From positions 2,240,808-2,304,807 of the forward strand of contig CM030939.1 in assembly GCA_018136815.1 (NCBI GenBank): a stretch of 64,000 bases of DNA, written 5' to 3'. Position numbers and translations under genes: made by a program. Below are positions 46,776 to 58,300 of the stretch, piece by piece; the stretch's first letter is position 1, and every line of letters begins with the position of its first letter. The DNA comes from Isochrysis galbana (taxonomy: Eukaryota; Haptophyta; Isochrysidales; Isochrysidaceae). The notes under the pieces were generated by a model, which searched no databases, was not told the origin of the DNA, and saw only the letters and a program-made list of their open reading frames with translations.

Positions 46776-48546
46776 CGCGCAGCACTTTGTCTGACTGTAC
46801 CTGCCACGATATGCAGCTCAGTGTGGTCTCCGGCGGCCGGTGCACCACGATCAATGATAAGTAAGTCGAATGCGAGAGCACGTTACGGCGGGCGACGGGT
46901 CTCACGCCTGCGCGTTTGCAGCGAGCGGCGTGTAGAAAGACCGAATGCCGTGCTCGGCTCGCAGTGACAAGTGACACATGCATACATGTTTCGTAGCGTG
47001 CGGCATTGCCATCAATTTCTCATTGTTACGCGAGAAGGCAAAGCCAGGTCCGGTTGTGCCGCACTGAGCATCTTGAGCTTTAACGGATCGCATGGTACCG
47101 TAGCGCGGCGAATGTTCTGAGCCCTCCTAATCACGCGAGCGTGTGCCATATGACGCTCGAGAGTATGAGAGTGTGAGCAGATGTGAGAGGGAAAGTGGAG
47201 CGTGAAGCACACAGCAACGTTGTTGGCGAATGCCGTCACTAGTGCCGCCTTACACCTCTGACCTCCCTTCGCCTTACCCCTCCCGCACCCTTGTCGGCCT
47301 TCAAAGGGCCACAAAGGGCATAGCAATGGGCTCCGTTACCTGATCCTTAGGCCAAAGCTGGGCCCCCGTGCCCGCCAACAAGCGAATGCGGTGTCCTTGC
47401 CCCTGCTTGCACTCAGCACTTGCACTTGTAACTAAGTTTACAACTTGGTTCACATGGGAAGGCGCCTCGTGCCCTCCCCCTCCAGAATCCAGAACTATCA
47501 TTGAAAATCTTCAACCTACTTTTATAAGTGGGGGTCAATGGGGGCCTCGCGCCCCCCTCTCTCCATCGCGGACACCCCCCGGGGTGGGCCCGTACATTCA
47601 ACCCCAGCCCCTGCCCTCTGGCAGGGGCAGGGCACTCATCAATTCAGCCCGGACCCATAGTGGGCGCGGGTCGCGAGCCGCACTCCCAGGCCCGCATGGG
47701 CCAGCTCCCGTACTGACTCCCCACCCCATCCCTGGTCGCCAGGCAGACAGGGGCCTCAGGGCGGCACCCAAGGCCAGCGAGGCGAGCGAGGGAGAGGCAT
47801 GGGGGGCCAGGGGCTGAGCCCCAGCCTCCACTGCCCCCTGAGCTGCCCCTGCTGGCCCTCTGGGCGCCCCTGAAGGACCTCTGAGAGCAGGCCATGGCGC
47901 GCCGCATGGCGACGCGCCGCAGGGACCGGGGCGGAAGAGAATGGAACGAGGGAGAGGGGGGGATTTGCACCCCCCCCGATGGAGTGTGGTGAGAAACAAA
48001 CGAGCCCCGTTTGCGTTAGCAAACGGGCGAAGGGGGGCGACTGGCGATAGGAGGGAGATGGGATGGGAGCGGCTCAAGACGTCTCGGATACCCTTGTCCC
48101 TTGTGGCAGGTATACTCGAGGCGCAGTTGCTTATTTCTCGAGAACTGCTCGCGGCGTGAGCTGGTAAGGGCCGTTCTCCTTTTTTGACGAGAGGTTCCTC
48201 CCCCCCCCCCGGTGCTTTTTCCCGGAGAGTCGGCCGGCGTCGATCGGACCGCCTCAATGGGTTTTCCCTCATTTTAACTTGTGGGGAGTTAGAATGGGAG
48301 CCGGGGGCCTGCGAGGGGGGAGATGTGGAGGGGTGCATAGGTGTATGTATCTGTGACAACAGCACGCGCCAAGGTGTACGGGCAGGTGCGCTGAGGGTTG
48401 TCGTGTTAGTACCGGGCTAGTGAGAGTAGTGGTACTAATGCTCAGTTAGATTATTATCATTGAAAATCTTCTTAAAATTTCCCGCTACTTGTGCGGCGTG
48501 AGGCAGAGTGCTGATGAACCTCCCTACTACCCAACCCTAACCCCTG
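46776..48546. repeat. Intergenic with inverted dispersed repeats
   Basis: 47745-47890 matches the reverse complement of 31600-31745. 48390-48445 matches 1995-2050, and 48455-48560 matches 6015-6125. 47499 and 48457 share TATCATTGAAAATCTTC. No supported gene; the 255-codon minus ORF across 47.6-48.4 kb lies on repeat DNA and has no domain. Confidence 0.55.
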
Positions 48547-48891
48547 TCAACCCCCTTCCGGTAGTCTTTTTTCCCATCTCAACGTGGATTTCTGCTTCTT
48601 CGTTTTCCTCATCGCGAGGAACGCTTTAGTCAGCGCCCTGACATTAATATCTTCTAGCGTTTTATGCGCGTCTTTGAGCGTGTATTCTTGTGGAATCGGG
48701 TACGCCATTTCGGCCGGCCCGTCGTATGCTCGTCCCCATTTTAGCGGAGTGTATAGCTCGTCCGGCACTGACTGCGGGCTGACCCGCTCATGGATATGGG
48801 GTTCTCCCATGACATTGAGCTTGACTACGTGAAGATCGCCCCTTCGGCGCAGATAGAACTTATCGGATAAAGGTACCCAGCTTTCTAGGAC
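48547..48891 (-). pseudogene. Unidentified ORF fragment next to a palindromic element
   Basis: An 87-codon ATG frame (48810-48547) extends upstream without ATG to a stop near 48905, reading WVPLSDKFYLRRRGDLHVVK into MGEPHIHERV. It looks like real protein sequence with lower-GC codons, truncated by the GTCCTAGAAA element at its 5' side. The family is not recognised. Confidence 0.4.
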
Positions 48892-49479
48892 CAGTCCTAG
48901 AAACTAGGACGGACTTTGCTAGGTGAGAGCATGAGCAAACCATGTTATTTTGTCCCAAACCTTGGCTATTGAGTTACCACATGCATGTCCTCATTAAATG
49001 TTCCAGGTGTACACCTAGGCACCATTCCCTCAGCAACACCAAGTTTTGTGACGCGTTTACGGGTCACCTGGTCGGAATTGCTGCTTGTCCTAGAAACGGG
49101 AGAAATGGCTGATACCATCCAATGGGGAGCTCTTCTACCCATGGTCCCCAGGAGATGAAATGTTGCTTTGACTGCCCTCTTTGAGACCTTCAGTGACCAC
49201 CAAGCTTGGTTTTGTCATCTAAGTGTCCAATCCGCTAGCCTACTGCTCCAAAACTCCTCTGGTGCGAGCGGACGCCCGAGTGCAGCACCGCATGCTGAAT
49301 GTGGTAGCAAAAGTAAGCAAAGACAAGCTCCGCAGAGTTGGTCATGGGGAGAGCTAAGGTTGAATGGGATGTGGAGATGGTTTGCTTCAGGTGATGGGGT
49401 GTCTCATAAGCTCACCATACATAGGCTATAATGGAGGCATGATCGGCAGAGTCCTAGAAATGCAAGAATTTTCTAGGAC
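48882..49479. mobile_element. Element bounded by TTTCTAGGAC/GTCCTAGAAA palindromes
   Basis: 48882-48903 is TTTCTAGGAC, two bases, GTCCTAGAAA. 49451-49479 is GTCCTAGAAA, nine bases, TTTCTAGGAC. A fifth copy of the 10-mer is at 49086-49095. The interior is AT-richer than its surroundings and has no supported ORF. Paired palindromic ends suggest a small non-autonomous element. Confidence 0.55.
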
Positions 49480-50989
49480 GTGGTTACGGGAACGTACGGG
49501 AATTCTTTTCCAGTTCCCCCCGCGGTTGCCGAATTTTCTTCCCCCCGCGGCCGCCGAATAGTTCCCCCCGCGGGAAGAGAGGTATGGCTCGCCCCCCCTT
49601 TCGACCACGGAGGATGGATCTCCCTCCCCTTTCGCTGCGCTCTGTCAGGAGACCCCCGTACCTCGTCGTTTAGCTCGCGCGTGACGTGCCGAGCCCGTCG
49701 TGATATCTCGCCGCCTTTCGCCGTTGGCTGTTCGACTACTCATATATCGAAGAACAGGAGACGCCGCGTTGTAACTTGGGTGCCGCCACACACCGCCCAA
49801 ACATCCAGGTAAAACTCTCGTAAAAGAGAGAAGGGGATGGGTTGCAGCGTTGAGTCCTGCGGCCTGCCGCGCCGGCCGCCGATTCTACACCTTATCGTCC
49901 GGACGGGTGTGGTACTTCCTGTCTCTTCGATCGTCGCGCACTATTCTTATAATTCGTCGTTCGTCGTTCGTCGTTCGTTCTTCGATTCTCGATTCTCGAT
50001 TCTCGTCGTTCCGCGTTCTTCGTTTCTCGTTCTTCGATTCATCGTCGATTCTCGATTCTCGTCGTTCCGCGTTCTTCGTTCCTCGCTCTCGATTCTCGAT
50101 TCTCGTCGTTCTGCGTTCTCATCGGTCCTCGATTGTTCGTAACTTCTCGGTGCGTCGCTCATCACGTCTTCCGTCTTGGTTCGGCGTTGGGTGCGCGGCT
50201 CTCCCTCCATTCGGATTTATTGTTTCATTCACTCTTCGGATTTATTCGCTCTTCGCTCTTCGCTCATTCGGTCTCGTTCGGGATTGCCCTTCTGCCTTTC
50301 TCGTGGCTTGTTCGGAGCTCTCCGATGTCCGTTAGGTTCTCTTCTTTCCTCGCGGGACGCTCGATCCTAGCAGGGGGGTGTCGCATTCGCGAATCGACAC
50401 TCGTTAGGCTTCTCTTCGTCGTTCGGCATTTATCGTTATAATTCTCTGCTTTCTCTCGTTCTCGGTCAAAAGCTTCGCTTGGATGCATGGGATCGTGGGT
50501 TGTGGAGCGCCCTCTCTCTTTCTCTCGAAAGAGAAGGGAAGTTTCCCCACCTTTCTTCCTCCCAGGCGCCTCGCAAATAGGTTTAATTTGCTATCTCTAC
50601 AACGGTTCTTTATCTGCTTCTGGGGGCAATCAGGTTTAATTTACGACCTCTTCGTATCTCCCCCTTAGGCACATCGCACTCCTTTCGTCTTATTTGGTAG
50701 GTCTCTTGGAATCTTGTGCGGCAGGATTGCCCCTCGTTTCCGTTATGTTGCGATTCCCCTTCCAGACGGGATCGCCGACAGATCGCCTTCTGATCGTCGT
50801 CCGTCGTCGTCTGGCCGGAGTGTTTGGGTTTGATTTTAGTCGAGTTATGTGAGAAAGTCGTGGGGCGAGAGTCGGAGTGTTTTCCTGGGTGTCGTTGTCC
50901 GTCGTCCTGTCGCCAGTCGTCATCCGTCGTCGCTCTCGTTCTCGTCGTTCTCGCTCTCGTAACACTCATACCCTACAGCCTCGCCTCTC
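49480..50989. repeat. Low-complexity TTCG/GATTCTCG region
   Basis: 49940-50140 is built from GTCGTTCGTC and CGATTCTCGATTCTCGTCGTT units. Similar C/T/G-rich simple sequence, with further CGTCGT tracts, continues to ~50980. The overlapping ORFs on both strands reflect this composition and are not called as genes. Confidence 0.6.
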
Positions 50990-51545
50990 CTCGCCAGCCC
51001 CTGCCATCACAGCCCTCCTCACACTCACCCTCGCCTCTCGCCGCTCGTTTCATGTCGCTCTCGCCGCCGTCCTCGCCCTCGCCCAAGCCCGCCTGCCCGC
51101 CTTCCTCTGCTGACGGGCTTCAGCCCGTCAGCGTCTCTGAAGTCGTCTCCTCCGCCGCGCCTGCCGCCGGCATGCCTCCTTCCTCATTGCTCATTGCCCT
51201 CAGGCCCTATGGGCCACTCTAATTCGTCAGGCGCCCACCCTCCCGCACCCGCCGTCTCTAAAACCTAGGGAACCACCTTAAAAGGTTTATTACAACTCGC
51301 CTCTCCTTGCCAGCCCTATGCCAACACAGCCCTCCTCTCACTCGCCCTCGCCTCTCGCCGCTCGCTCGATGTCGCTTTCGCCGCCGTCCTCGCCCTCGCC
51401 CAAGCCCGCTTGCCCGCCTTCCTCTGCTGACGGGCTTCAGCCCGTCAGCACCTCTGAAGTCGTCTCCTTCGCCGCGCCTGCCGCCGGCCTTGCTCCTGCC
51501 TCATTGCTCTCAGGCCCTATGGGCCACTCCAATTCGTCAGCAAGG
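50990..51545 (+). repeat. Tandem ~240 bp repeat with GACGGGCT/AGCCCGTC hairpin, copies 2 and 3
   Basis: 50990-51230 and 51298-51545 are direct copies of each other and inverted relative to 35-165. Each contains the perfect hairpin GCTGACGGGC-TTCA-GCCCGTCAGC (51109-51132 in the first) and ends with CCCTATGGGCCACTC and AATTCGTCAG. The ORFs across them are in repeat sequence. Confidence 0.8.
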
Positions 51546-52323
51546 GATGCCCCTGGCCTGTGGCCGCTCGCCCGGCGCTGTGTGCAACCCTCCTAAGGAG
51601 CCAGAGGTCCGAAGGACACCGGTAGCAGGAGATGGGCACGCGCCAGGAGTTGAGCGCCTACGGGGTACCGCGAGGCGAGCTTTCAGCCGATGCGCCGATG
51701 CGCGGCATGAAGGCGTCGAGCATGAGCATGCTTTTCTACTGAAATCCTCACTGCAAACTAGTATCTGAACAGCTATAAATTTACGTTCCAATTGGAGAAC
51801 CATAAATATCCACATGGTCCTCTTTCGACGGAACGCGACCCTTGCCCCCCCCCCCCCCCCCCCTCCCCCCCCCGCCCCGCGCTCCGTTTTGCCCCCTCCT
51901 CTCTCTCTCTCTCTCTCTCGCTCCCAACGCCTGGCCCCTCTCTCCCTCTCTCTCCCCGCGCTTCCCTTCAAATCTCTCACTCTTCTCTCTCTCCTCTTCT
52001 CCTCCCTAGCTCTACTCTAGGAGTACCACTCTCTCTTCTCCTACTTTCTCTCCCTCTCTCTCTGCTTGCTACCTGCTCGAGCCCAGCCTGCCTCTCAGCT
52101 CGCTGAAAGAGCTCTCTCTCTCTTCCCGCCCCCGCATATTCCCAGCATTCTTCTCTCGAAACAGGCGCCTGTTTCCATGGCCTCCCACCCCCTCCTCTTC
52201 TCTTACTCTCCCTCCTCTCCTCCGCTTCCGCCCAACGTTCTTCATATATTCAAACCCGAGTTTCTGTGGTTCGGGGAGGTCTCCTCCGCTGCAATTTCTT
52301 GCTCTGTTTCTCTCTCACCGGCG
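51546..52323. promoter_or_regulatory. Upstream region and long C/T-rich leader of the TMEM16-SLC44 gene
   Basis: 51546-51830 is ordinary intergenic sequence. From ~51840 to ~52110, and patchily to 52323, the plus strand is almost all C and T, with C18 and (CT)n runs. The first intron of the same gene is the opposite, almost all A and G. I infer a promoter/leader from position only. Confidence 0.5.
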
Positions 52324-55300
52324 ATGGCGGACTCTTTCGTCTCGCTGTGTGAGGCGGGCAAGTGGGAGACAGCGAAGAGGAGGCTTGAGGCGGGTCATGT
52401 CTCGGTCGCTCAGATCAACCAGAAGACCGCGGAAGGTGATGCGCTTACGCAGCCGAGGCCACACACATGCGTACAGAGAGGGGGGGGGAGGCGGGGAGAG
52501 GGAGAAAGAGCGTGGGGGGAGAGGGGGGGGGACAAGAGAGGGAGGGGGCTGAGGGAGCGAATGAGAGAGGGGATGTGAGAGAGAAGGAAGGAGGGGGGGG
52601 GGGGGGGGGATGAGAGACGGAAAGCGAGAGGGGAGGAGGGAGCGAACGAGAGAAGGAATGAGAGAAGGAATGAGAGTGGGACAGGCCGTCGGGGAGTTAG
52701 AGGGGAGTGCGGGGGAGGAGTTGTGGGGCAGAGAGGAAGGCCTGAATGGGACGGGGCGAGGATAGAAGGGAAGAGGGATAGGACGAAGAAGATGGAGACG
52801 GCGAAAGAGGAGAAAGGAGAAAGGGAGATGAAGGGGGAGAGAGACGTAGTTAAGGGGCCAGAGAGCGAAAGGCAGGAGCACGGCTCTGAGCGGGGAAGAG
52901 GAGTAGGGAACGAGAGCAGCAGGAGACAAGTACACCCCTGAGAGTGTGCAAGTGGGAGCCAGGGAAAGAAGAAGGAGGGCAGGGAGAGAGCCAGGCACGC
53001 GTGAAACGACAACTACGATTAGAAGTAGGGGAAGAGAGAAAAACTGAGAATACGCACACACAGTCATCCAAGGGTTGGCATGAGCGAGCGCGCGCGTGGG
53101 GAGGAGGCAGAGATGGGAAGAGATGGCAGCAGCGTAGCATTTGAGCACTCAATTCATGTTCACGCACTCCCGCCTGGCTCGTCGCAATCGCCCCAGGTCT
53201 GACCGCGCTTCACTGCGCTTGTGGCGCGGTCGACGAACGCCCAGACGTGGTGCAGCTGCTGCTGCAAGAAGGTGCCGATCCCAACGTCAGTGATAGCGAG
53301 GGCACCACACCGCTCCATCTGTGCGCGCAGGTGAGTTGTTTTGCGACGTTGGCGAATGCTCAGGTCTGATCGTCAGCGCACGAAAACGTGGCTCAACCCC
53401 CAGCTCTGTCTGTGCGCAGACCTCAGAGGTCGAGCTCGCCCGGATACTTCTCCAGTCCAACGGTCAGGGTGGCCGGGCCAATGTGAATCAGGTCGACGTG
53501 CGCGGCGCCACCGCGCTGCACCTCGCCGTAGTGCCCGCCGTCGTCGAAAATGATGGGCAGTGGGATTCGGCCGCTGCTCTCGTACGGCTGTTGCTCGAGT
53601 CGGGCGCTGACGCGCAAATCAAAGATCGGCGTGGCAAGACTGTGGCTGACTATGCACGTCACCAGCGCGTGGTCGAGGCTCTTGGAGCCGCAACCTCCGC
53701 CGCGGAATTGGGTGGCAGCCGGCGGCGGCGCGCAGCCAGTGGGGCGCAGCCGGAGGAGGACGCGAACGGCGAGCAGCTGGAGGGCGGCCGCGCGCGTCGC
53801 AGGCGCGCTGGCTCTGAGGCGGCTGGAGTGACCGACAAGATTAATGAGCGGACAGCTGGCCGCCGCCGCCGCAGGCCAGGCACAGGCGAGTCCGACCGGC
53901 AGAGCAACGCCTCCAGCGCGGGAGCCGCTGGCGGAGATGCGTACACGCGCTCCTCAGTTGATGCCGATGAGGCGGAGGCGCGCTTTAACGACGCTTTCGC
54001 GGCTGACATGGAGGGCGCGGAGGAGGGCGAGGAGCTAGCGACGGACCTCGCGATCGCCCTTGGGGCGGCCTCAGACGTGGACACCAGCACTGCGGCAGCT
54101 GAGGCGGCAGGAGTGCGGCCGACGGCAGCTGCACTGCATTCTAGATGTGAGGCAGTCGGCCTCGAGGTGCGCCACGTGGCGGCGGCCGATGGAGCGCGGT
54201 ACCTTATGCTGGGGGCACGCCTCTCGCGCCTGGCTCGTGAGGCCGAGCGCATGGGCATGCCTGTGCAGCTGAAGGCCGACATCGAGGCGCGGCTGATGGC
54301 GGAGCGCGCCCTGGCCGACGCCGGCAAGAAAAACGCTGCTGACCGGCTAGCCTCGCAGCTGGCGGCACTGGACGAGGCCAAGGGCGCCTCAGAGCTCGAG
54401 GGCGGTGGCCACGCGTTTGCGCCCTATCGCCGCCGTGCCCACGACCTCTTCCAGTTGGCGGCACCGCCCCGCTTTTTTTCTGCCGCCCAGCGAACGCGGC
54501 TTGTGCTGTCCATACTGGAGGCGCCCATGGATGCAGGTGGCGCCGGGCTGCACCTTGCAGCGCTGCACCGCTGCGGGGTCGTGCGCGAGATGTGGCCGCC
54601 GCATCAACCCGCCGAGCGAGCCGCGCTCGAACACGGCTGGTCGACCGCGTCGATGCTTGGCCTGGCTGCTCCGCCTGCCACCCGGCTGTTCAATTACTTT
54701 GGCGGAGAGCACGCGCTGTACTTCGCCTTCTTGCGCACGCTCTCGCTCTGGCTCTGGGCGCCCGCGATCGCCGGCGTGGTACTCTTCATCTTCACCGAGT
54801 CGGAGTATGGCGGCGCGGAAAACGTTTGGCAGGCGCTCTACACGCTCCTTCTGGTCATCTGGACCACAGCGTTCCTGCAGGCATGGCTGCGTAGACGGGC
54901 GACGCTTCGGGCACAATGGGGCGCACCACCAATGACAGAGGCTGGGCGTGAGCGCGCCGGCTTCAAATCCGACATCCTGGGCCGCGGCTTCTACGCACCC
55001 GAGAATGACGCCTTCGTGGGCATCGAGCCCAAGTCAGTGCTCCCTGGCGCGAACGCGCCATTGGTACCCGTCTTCAATAGCACCACCCGCCGCCGCCGCC
55101 TCGCCATTTCGTGGCTCGTGCTCACGCTGTGCGCAGTCGCGTCGATAACCGCCCAAATGGCGCTGCTTTTTGTGCGCTCGCTGCTGCAAGGCACCATCAA
55201 TCCTCCCATGTGGGGTGGCTTTCTCGCCGCACTGATCTCGGCGCTCCTGGTCGAGCTCCTACAGGCAGTGTTCTCACAAATCTGCTCGGCTCTCCTGGCA

Positions 55301-58300
55301 TACCAAAACCACCGCTCCAGTCGCCAGCAAGAGTGGCATGGCGCCACGCAGGTCTTTGCGCTCATGGCCATCAACCGCTTTTGTTCTCCGTTCTACATTG
55401 CGTTTGTCAAGGCGTCGCATGCGCCACTCTACTTGTTCTGGCCGTCGAATTCAGCGGTGAGCGAGCACTGCGTCGACCGCCGCGGCATGCCATCCGACGA
55501 CTGTGTTGAGGAGCTCTTCACACAGGTGCAGCCCCCACCCGCCCCTTCCTTCCGACATGCGACAAGAATTCCGCGTGACCGAAAAGGGGTAGCTCTAATG
55601 ACTGCTGGTAGACAGAAGCGAGCAGCACGCTCAGGTTTCGCAGCTCCAAGGCTCTGCGCTTTAATGCCGCTCTACTCCAGTCCGGGTCGCTCGGTCATTG
55701 CGCGTTGACTCAACCATTGCTACTCGGCCGACGCCCCCTCATCCCTCACACAGGTGCTTGCGCTTGTGCTCGTCTCGGCAATTGTTCAGAACGCAATTGA
55801 GTACGTGAGCCTCTTTGTGCTCGGAAGAATACGCGCCGCACGAGCGGGTGACGGGGCCTTGGCGAGAGAGGCAGCGATGCCACACGCCGGTGCTGTATCA
55901 GAGGAGCTCTTTGAGCTCGCAATGACCTTCTCGATGGTGACGCTCTTCTCTGGCGTTTGCCCGCTTGCTGGTGCCGTTGCGCTTCTCTCCAATGCGATCG
56001 AGGCCCGCTGTGACTCCCTGAAGTTCCTGCGGTGTCGCCGCCGGCCGACGCCGCGCGGCTCGGCCTCCTTTGGCGCTTGGGACACCATCTTGGGTGGCGT
56101 CTCGTTCCTGGCGCTCGCGGTCAACGCTGCGCTCCTCTGCTATACATCGACGCGTCTACCACACGTGCTTGGTTTCCACACGGAAGGCGAGCGCTTCGCG
56201 CTGCTGGTGGTCCTCGAACACTTGCTCCTCGCTTTGAAGCTGCTGCTAGATTTGTGCATTCCTGACGTCGATCTGTCCACAGTGGTCGAATTGCATCGGC
56301 AACGCAGGCTACTCGTGCTGGCAGCCGAGGCGCGCGAGGTCGCGGCGGGCGGCGGGCGTCTGACTGCGCTGCCTGACCCCGAGAAGCCCAAGCTGCCACC
56401 GCCTGACCAAGAGGAAGCCGCGGACGAGATGGCTAGGGCGACCAATTTGAAGCTGTCGCCGGATGGTCTCCTGCGGTCTTTCATGCCGGCCAGTGAAGCT
56501 GTTGGCGGCAGCCTACAGTCCAATGGCGGCGAGGCGGCGGCCGGGAAAGATACACAGCAAGCACTCGCTCTTGCTCTCGCGACAGACGCCACCGCCGTCC
56601 TCACCGAGGCGTGTGCAGCCGGCAAGAGAGGCGCGAAGAGGCGCTCCACGCTCCGGCGGCTCCTTAGTTGGACGCCTGCACGCGCCACATCCCGCGCCGG
56701 CTACGTCACCGCCTGCACCGACCCCTTCTGGCTTCTTCCCGCCTCGTGCGTGCTCCTCGCGATGATCGCAATATTCTCGGTGGGCGCCCGACTCGGGCAC
56801 CCTGCGCGGTTGCTCTTCGGCCTCGATTACGAGCTCAACACATGCGGCATCGCGAATTCACCCGAGCTACTGCGCTTTGAGCACATCGAGGCCGAACGCT
56901 TTCCGTACCACTTGATCCGCCCCAACGCTATCGTCGCAGCTGACGTTGATGAGGATAGGAGGCTCCAGATAATAGGCGAGGCCAAGTACACGGGCGGCCG
57001 CGACTTTGCACCCAGTGACGGGGCATGGTGGCGCCCTGGCCGTGGCTCCCGCTCCCTGCTCTACTACCTAGATCCAGCAAGCCGCCGAGCCGCTTGCGTC
57101 GCGAAATGCCCTACCCCAACCACCCCCCTTGAAGGGTGGGAGCCGTCGTCGGTGCGCGTCTGCGCCTACGGCTTTGGCAGCGAGCTGCCGGACCTACCCT
57201 CAACTAGCCCCACTTCCTCAAATCCGCCGCCACCGCGTCCTCCTCCTCCGCCGCCGCCGCCGCAGCCGGCATTCGTCGTGCCCACCAATACGGCGCCTAG
57301 GCCGCCACCTAGCCCACCGCGCACTATGCTCTCGCCACCTCCTCCTCCCTCACCGCCCCCATCGCCTCCCGCGCCGCCTTCCGCGCCACCGCCACCCTCG
57401 CCACCGCCGCCTTCGCCGCCGCCGCCTGCGCCGCCGCCATCGCCACCTTCCCCGCCCTCAGCGCCCCCGGCACCGCCGTCTCCACCGTCGCCTCCGTCGC
57501 CACCATCCGTGCCTCCGTCTCCACCGCCGCCCTCGCCGCCACCGTCGCCGCCCTCGCCGCCATCGCCACCGCCTTCGCCGCCCTCCCCCCCATCCGTGCC
57601 TCCATCTCCACCCTCGCCGCCCTCCACACCGCCATCCCCGCCGCCACCCCGTGTGCCTCCGCCTCCGCCGTCGCTGCCGCCGTCCACTCCACCGCCCAGT
57701 TCACCCCCGGCTTCACCGCCTCCTCCATCTCCCCCACCCCCATTGCTGCCTCCCTCTCCGCCAGCCCTCCCGCCGGACGCTCCACCACCGGCGCTCCCGC
57801 CCTCGCCAGCACTGCCACCAACACAGCCGAGACCTCCATCACTGCCACCCTCGCCTCCCGCGCCGCTGCTGCCTCCGCCCTCGCCCATGCTTCCGCCCAA
57901 GCCGCCGCCGCTCCCGCCGCCACCTCAAAGGCCGCCGCCACTATTGCCATCGCCGCTCGCACCGCCGCCGCTCGCACCACCGCCCAGCGATCCTGTTGCG
58001 CGCCGCCTTCAAGCTACGGATGGATGCTTTGCCGCCTATACGACGGTCGCGGTGGCTGGAGTCTGTATTCCCACGGCACCACTCAACCAAGCCGACTACG
58101 ATGCGGCCGGAGTGCCGGTGATTGCGGAGGATCTAGCCGCGCTGCGTCAGGAGCTGACCACATCTGCCGGTCGCGCTTTTGCTGCTGCCGCGGGAGATGT
58201 CCTTGCAGCGTGGCCTGTTCTCTTAGGTTGTGCGGCTGGCGCATTGCTCCTAGCATGTGTTTATGCTCTTCTTGCTCTATACGCCCCTGGCCTTGCGTAC

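Noticed and set aside
47598-48365. 255-codon minus-strand frame
   Set aside because: Lies over the inverted repeat shared with 31.6 kb, is Pro/Ser/Arg-rich and has no domain.
49850-50490. Several 80-160 codon frames on both strands
   Set aside because: They arise from TTCG/GATTCTCG simple repeats, which lack stops in many frames.
57129-58121. 330-codon Arg/His/Pro-rich frame and 244-codon Gly-rich antisense frame over the PPSPP block
   Set aside because: Both are shadow readings of the GC-rich triplet repeats encoding Pro/Ser; the main frame continues on both sides into SLC44 sequence.
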